Part shown: positions 8,091-10,911 of the stretch, one piece after another
Layout of the letters: each line of letters starts with the position of its first letter
Numbering within the stretch: position 1 is the first letter of the stretch
NCBI GenBank assembly: GCA_027056615.1
Contig: JALUKJ010000192.1
Coordinates: 1 to 10,911, forward strand
Direction of reading: 5' to 3'
From: Campylobacteraceae bacterium
GTDB taxonomy: Bacteria; Campylobacterota; Campylobacteria; Campylobacterales; Sulfurovaceae
Length of the DNA stretch: 10,911 bases
The notes under the pieces: model-generated
The model's input: the letters and a program-made list of their open reading frames with translations, nothing else
What the model was told of the DNA's origin: nothing
Databases searched by the model: none
Translations under genes and position numbers: made by a program

Positions 8091-9427
8091 GAGATGCTAG
8101 AACACTAAGTGGTTTTAGAGATATTTTACCTGCAAATGCTTGTATAAAAGAGGAGATGATAAACAAGCTAAAAAAGGTCTTTAAATCGTTTGGATATGTA
8201 CCTATTGAGACACCTCATCTGGAGTATGCTGATGTACTTGTAGACAAAGGGAGTGAAGAGATTCAAAAGGAGCTTTACCGATTTCGTGACCATGGTGGGA
8301 GAGATGTGGCTTTACGTTTTGACCAAACTGTTCCTTTGGCACGTTTTATTGTTCAGCACAAACACCTCTTAGCTACTCCTTTTAAACGCTACGCTATTGG
8401 TAATGTCTTTAGAGGAGAGAGAGCCCAAGCAGGACGTTACCGTGAGTTTACACAGTGTGACTTTGACTTTATTGGTACAACCTCTATCTATTCGGATATG
8501 GAGATTATTCAAGTCATTCACAACTCACTTTTGGCTCTTGGAATTAAAAATTTTACCATCTCTATTAACAATCGTAAAATCTTAAATGGATTGGCTCAAT
8601 ATCTAAAAGTCGAAGATAAGATAGAAGATATTCTACGTATAATTGACAAAATAGAGAAGATTGGTGAAACAAAAGTCAGACATGAACTTTTAGAAGTAAC
8701 TAAAATAGACTCCTCTAGCATTGATGAGATTATTAAGTTTATCTCTATTAAAGAAAGTGACAAACAATTTAAAGAGCAAGTAGAACTCTATAAAGGCTAC
8801 AATGAGCTTATGAGAGAGGGGCTTGAAGAGTTAGAGTCTATTATAAAAATGTTAGACTCTATCGGCATAGCAAAAGAACATTACACTATTGATTTTTCCA
8901 TAGCAAGAGGACTAGGCTACTACACAGGAACAGTCTATGAAACACTATTAGATGACCTACCAACCATGGGTTCTATCTGTTCAGGTGGACGTTACGATAA
9001 CCTTACCAAAAGCTTCTCTAAAGATGGAAATATGTCAGGAGTTGGGGCTTCTATTGGTATTGACCGACTTATTGCTGTTTTGGAGAAGTTAGAGCTTATA
9101 AAAGAGCATAATACTACTGCACAAGTTCTTATTTTAAATATAGATAAGCGTTATGTTAGCAATATTCATCAACTCGCCACCCAGCTACGCCAAGCAGGTA
9201 TTAATACCGAAGTCTACCCAGATACGATGAAGTTCAAAAAGCAGATGAAGTATGCCAATTTACAAGGGCATGAGTTTGTGATTATTTTGGGGGAGAATGA
9301 GGTTAATGATGGGGTCATTACGCTTAAAAATATGGAGTCTGGGGAGCAGGTTAATGTGGGAAGTTTGGAGGATTTGGTTAATTCTTTATTACACTACTTT
9401 TCTACTAATGCAAAGATAGCCAAGTAG
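8087..9427 (+). CDS. hisS: Histidyl-tRNA synthetase or full-length HisRS paralogue
   Basis: This 446-residue class II synthetase has the HisRS pattern: GFRDILP at 9-15, motif 1 region YVPIETPHLE at 37-46, LRFDQTVPLAR at 76-86, motif 2 FRGERAQAGRYREFTQCDFD at 108-127, histidine motif ARGLGYYTGTVYE at 273-285, SGGRYD at 299-304, motif 3 GVGASIGIDRL at 318-328, and an anticodon-binding domain at about 344-435. Keeping that domain argues for a real tRNA ligase rather than HisZ, the trimmed HisG partner. The LRFDQTVPLAR form resembles the archaeal/eukaryotic-style subgroup (LRYDLTVPxAR), not the LRPEGT form usual in proteobacteria. Gly277 replaces the Asp normal in RGLDYYTG. It starts with TTG, overlapping the HisG-like stop (TTGA). 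If the genome also has a standard hisS, this is a second copy with possible special duty; the symbol is provisional. Confidence 0.8.
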   Translation: MRDARTLSGFRDILPANACIKEEMINKLKKVFKSFGYVPIETPHLEYADVLVDKGSEEIQKELYRFRDHGGRDVALRFDQTVPLARFIVQHKHLLATPFKRYAIGNVFRGERAQAGRYREFTQCDFDFIGTTSIYSDMEIIQVIHNSLLALGIKNFTISINNRKILNGLAQYLKVEDKIEDILRIIDKIEKIGETKVRHELLEVTKIDSSSIDEIIKFISIKESDKQFKEQVELYKGYNELMREGLEELESIIKMLDSIGIAKEHYTIDFSIARGLGYYTGTVYETLLDDLPTMGSICSGGRYDNLTKSFSKDGNMSGVGASIGIDRLIAVLEKLELIKEHNTTAQVLILNIDKRYVSNIHQLATQLRQAGINTEVYPDTMKFKKQMKYANLQGHEFVIILGENEVNDGVITLKNMESGEQVNVGSLEDLVNSLLHYFSTNAKIAK

Positions 9428-9449
9428 AGCAATACACAAAAGGTAAAAA

Positions 9450-9512
9450 ATGCTCGAAAAACTCTTCAAAAGAGCTAATGGTGAGAGTCTTAAATATTTA
9501 TCTCAATTTTAG
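9450..9512 (+). other. Very short open frame, possibly a gene remnant
   Basis: The ATG at 9450 has AAAGG seven bases upstream and encodes 20 residues, MLEKLFKRANGESLKYLSQF, ending in TAG. The composition looks protein-like, but nothing identifies it. It may be the stump of a deleted gene, a small peptide gene, or chance. Confidence 0.2.
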
Positions 9513-9546
9513 TGAGAATTAATAATATTATATAAATATTTAAGAC
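9487..9546. repeat. 15-bp perfect inverted repeat
   Basis: GTCTTAAATATTTAT at 9487-9501 is exactly complementary to ATAAATATTTAAGAC at 9532-9546, with a 30-base spacer. Inside, TCTCA (9501-9505) and TGAGA (9513-9517) can pair around a 7-base loop as an alternative or extra stem. A match this long is unlikely by chance even in AT-rich DNA. It may be the folding stem of a convergent terminator or small RNA, or the ends of a small insertion element. Confidence 0.7.
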
Positions 9547-9603
9547 ATAAGCCAATTTGAGTCAGTCATGGTAACTAAGCCTCCTGTACCAATGGAATAT
9601 GAG

Positions 9604-9630
9604 AGATTAAATTTTATTAGATTAAATTTT
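9604..9630. repeat. 12-bp direct repeat at the 3' end of phoU
   Basis: AGATTAAATTTT occurs at 9604-9615 and again at 9619-9630, separated by ATT, giving a 15-base period. The second copy touches the phoU stop codon (9632-9630). It looks like a local duplication. Confidence 0.6.
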
Positions 9631-10295
9631 TAAAGCTTCCCACCCATTCTCGCAAAAATAACCCTCTGTGCAATCGTCTCTAATCTATCTACAATTTTCA
9701 AATTTTTTCTAAAATATTTAAGCAGATTAAAGTACTCTTGCACATTGACATCTGCATCACTCATTTTCTGCACAATCTCTTTTTCAAGTAGTGAGTAGAT
9801 GTCTTCTGTTTTGCTCTGCTCAACGGTAATTTTAGAGTTAAGTTTTTTAATTTTATCATCATCTTCAAAAGTATTTAACATCTCTAGTGTGTATTGAAAA
9901 GCATCTAAAGTACACTTGTTAATACGCAAAGAGTCATTAACAAACTCACGAATATCTTTATCGTCTTCCATAATAACGGTTTGCATATTTTTCAGATAAC
10001 TGTTTGTATTGTTCTGAATACGATTGAGTGCCGAGGTTATTTTAAAGTATGAAACTAACTCTCGTAAATCTCTAGCACTTGGTGTATATTTGGCAAAGAT
10101 AATAACAAGATCATTATCTACTTTTTCCGTAATGGTTTTAAAATCTTTAATAGATTTTCGAGCCTCTTCTAGCTCTTGGGCATTCCAATTTTTTACAGCA
10201 TCTACTGCCAATTTATTAGCATTTTGAAGGTTCTCAACCAAATCTATAACGGTGCCTCTTACTGCGTGTCGTGAATCGTGGTATTGTGGTAACAT
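9630..10295 (-). CDS. phoU: PhoU-like phosphate-transport regulator
   Basis: This 221-residue all-helical protein has the PhoU length and two-repeat form. PhoU links the PstSCAB phosphate transporter to the phosphate-sensing kinase and limits uptake when phosphate is plentiful. The clearest family mark is KYTPSARDLRELVSYFKITSALNRI at 69-93, of which PSARDLR (72-78) matches the PhoU consensus PxARDLR. Where PhoU normally has the metal-binding LERIGDHA, this protein reads LNRIQNNT (90-97); the second repeat reads KIVDRLETIAQ (200-210). Both E/DxxxD sites therefore look degenerate. The ATG at 10295-10293 overlaps the pstB stop by one base (TAATG), with AGGGAGA as ribosome site inside pstB, so the two are coupled. 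The operon position makes the assignment firm despite divergence. Confidence 0.88.
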   Translation of the reverse strand: MLPQYHDSRHAVRGTVIDLVENLQNANKLAVDAVKNWNAQELEEARKSIKDFKTITEKVDNDLVIIFAKYTPSARDLRELVSYFKITSALNRIQNNTNSYLKNMQTVIMEDDKDIREFVNDSLRINKCTLDAFQYTLEMLNTFEDDDKIKKLNSKITVEQSKTEDIYSLLEKEIVQKMSDADVNVQEYFNLLKYFRKNLKIVDRLETIAQRVIFARMGGKL

Positions 10296-10911
10296 TATCC
10301 AAATCTCCCTGTAATATAATCTTCTGTTAGTTTCTCATTAGGATTCATAAAAATAGTATCGGTCTTATCGTACTCAATCAAATCTCCCAAGTACATAAAT
10401 GCCGTATAGTCACTAAGTCGTGAAGCTTGTTGCATATTATGCGTCACAATAACCACAGAGACATCTTTTTTAATTTCAGCAATAAGCTCTTCAATAGCCC
10501 CTGTAGAGATGGGGTCAAGTGCCGATGTTGGTTCATCAAAAAGCATAACATCAGGCTTTAGTGCAACAGCTCTAGCAATACACAAACGCTGTTGTTGTCC
10601 ACCACTCATACCAAGAGCCGAGGTATTTAGTCTATCTTTAGTCTCTTTCCAAATCGCTGAATCTTGTAGAGCCTTTTCAACTCTAGCATCTAGTTCAGAT
10701 TTATCTTTAACTCCTGCCAGTCGCATTCCATAAGCTACATTGTCATAAATGCTCATTGGAAAAGGGGTTGGCTTTTGAAAAATCATCCCCACATCTTGAC
10801 GCAAACGAATAAGGTCATTCTCTTTTTTGAGGTTTAATATATTCTCTTTACCCTCTGCCCCATAAAGGTTAATCTCACCCTCATACTTGTTCCCTGGGTA
10901 AAGGTCATGAA
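10295..10911 (-). CDS. pstB: Phosphate ABC transporter ATP-binding protein PstB, C-terminal part (5' end outside the window)
   Basis: This is the ATPase subunit of the PstSCAB high-affinity phosphate importer, on the cytosolic side of the inner membrane. The visible 204 residues (first full codon at 10909-10907) begin at NDLYPGN-type sequence ([11 protein letters not shown]), so roughly the first 50 residues with Walker A lie beyond the edge. Seen are the Q-loop [16 protein letters not shown], the ABC signature [14 protein letters not shown], Walker [13 protein letters not shown], the H-loop VTHNMQQA and the PstB-specific ending [14 protein letters not shown]...[10 protein letters not shown]. 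The frame stays open upstream of the TTG at 10804, so that codon is not the start. phoU follows with a one-base overlap. The other pst genes are expected to the right. Confidence 0.96.
   Translation of the reverse strand, partial: HDLYPGNKYEGEINLYGAEGKENILNLKKENDLIRLRQDVGMIFQKPTPFPMSIYDNVAYGMRLAGVKDKSELDARVEKALQDSAIWKETKDRLNTSALGMSGGQQQRLCIARAVALKPDVMLFDEPTSALDPISTGAIEELIAEIKKDVSVVIVTHNMQQASRLSDYTAFMYLGDLIEYDKTDTIFMNPNEKLTEDYITGRFG

Larger units (their letters stand above)
9428..9629. other. Convergent intergenic region between the HisRS-like gene and phoU
   Basis: No convincing gene fills these 202 bases. The region contains a 20-codon open frame (9450-9512), a 15-bp inverted repeat (9487-9546), a 12-bp direct repeat ending at the phoU stop, and a few weak 5-bp hairpins such as CTCTT-CAA-AAGAG at 9462-9474. 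Neither flanking gene has an obvious GC-rich terminator here. The mix of short frames and repeats could be the remains of a lost gene or small insertion. Confidence 0.5.

Noticed and set aside
7930..8166. Minus-strand open frame across the HisG-like/HisRS-like junction
   Set aside because: It is a shadow of two well-supported overlapping genes.
8397..8585. Plus-strand open frame inside the HisRS-like gene
   Set aside because: It is an alternate frame over motif 2 of the synthetase, whose frame is fixed by conserved motifs.
9285..9345. G-runs resembling a G-quadruplex
   Set aside because: The GGGGG/GGGG runs are too far apart for a standard quadruplex and fall within coding sequence.
8087..9427. 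Calling the second gene hisZ (ATP-PRT regulatory subunit)
   Set aside because: HisZ usually lacks the anticodon-binding domain and has eroded synthetase motifs. Here motifs 2 and 3, SGGRYD and a C-terminal anticodon domain are all present. The possibility of a HisZ-like role is kept as a finding.
9568..9633. Short plus-strand frame beginning MVTKPPVPMEYE, and a minus-strand frame in the same place
   Set aside because: It has about 20 codons, no ribosome site and no recognisable family, and it runs through the direct repeat. It is best treated as chance or undefined remnant.
10024..10733. Plus-strand open frames over phoU and pstB
   Set aside because: They are antisense to conserved coding sequence, with no ribosome sites.

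Overview
This window is AT-rich, densely packed bacterial DNA. The gene content points to Campylobacterota (the former Epsilonproteobacteria, in the Sulfurimonas/Sulfurovum/Campylobacter range). The strongest pointers are purA, a DUF507-type gene and carA clustered on one strand, AAGGA-type ribosome sites, TATAAT-only promoters without a clear -35 box, and heavy AGA/TTA/AAA codon use. The genus cannot be fixed from this window alone.

Layout. (1) Bases 1-706 (+): the 3' end of an ammonium transporter gene (amtB), then glnB (PII), closed by a strong hairpin terminator. This is the usual nitrogen-sensing pair. (2) 798-1964 (+): purT, the formate-dependent GAR transformylase of purine synthesis, converging on the next operon at a shared hairpin. 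(3) 1982-5689 (-): purA, a DUF507-like gene, carA, then a hepT/mntA-type toxin-antitoxin pair. The last four genes are joined by three successive TAGTG stop/start overlaps, so a TA-type pair sits translationally coupled at the tail of a nucleotide-biosynthesis operon. (4) 5690-6830: a divergent regulatory region, then two small unrecognised lipoprotein genes (+). The second encodes a strikingly Tyr/Asn/Asp-rich protein. (5) 6888-9427 (+): a promoter and a two-gene unit. An atypical 391-residue HisG-like protein (ATP-phosphoribosyltransferase fold) overlaps by 4 bases a 446-residue histidyl-tRNA-synthetase-like protein that keeps its anticodon-binding domain. (6) 9428-9629: a convergent intergenic region with a 15-bp perfect inverted repeat and a short direct repeat. 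(7) 9630-10911 (-): phoU and the 3' part of pstB from a phosphate-uptake operon that continues beyond the right edge.

How the genes fit together. Most of the window is core metabolism: nitrogen sensing, purine, carbamoyl-phosphate and phosphate. The part most likely to hold something undescribed is the HisG-like/HisRS-like pair. It resembles the HisG-HisZ partnership of short-form ATP-phosphoribosyltransferases, but both partners are built differently: a long, rearranged HisG and a HisRS of full architecture rather than a trimmed HisZ. Second in interest is the HepT/MntA-type pair embedded behind carA.
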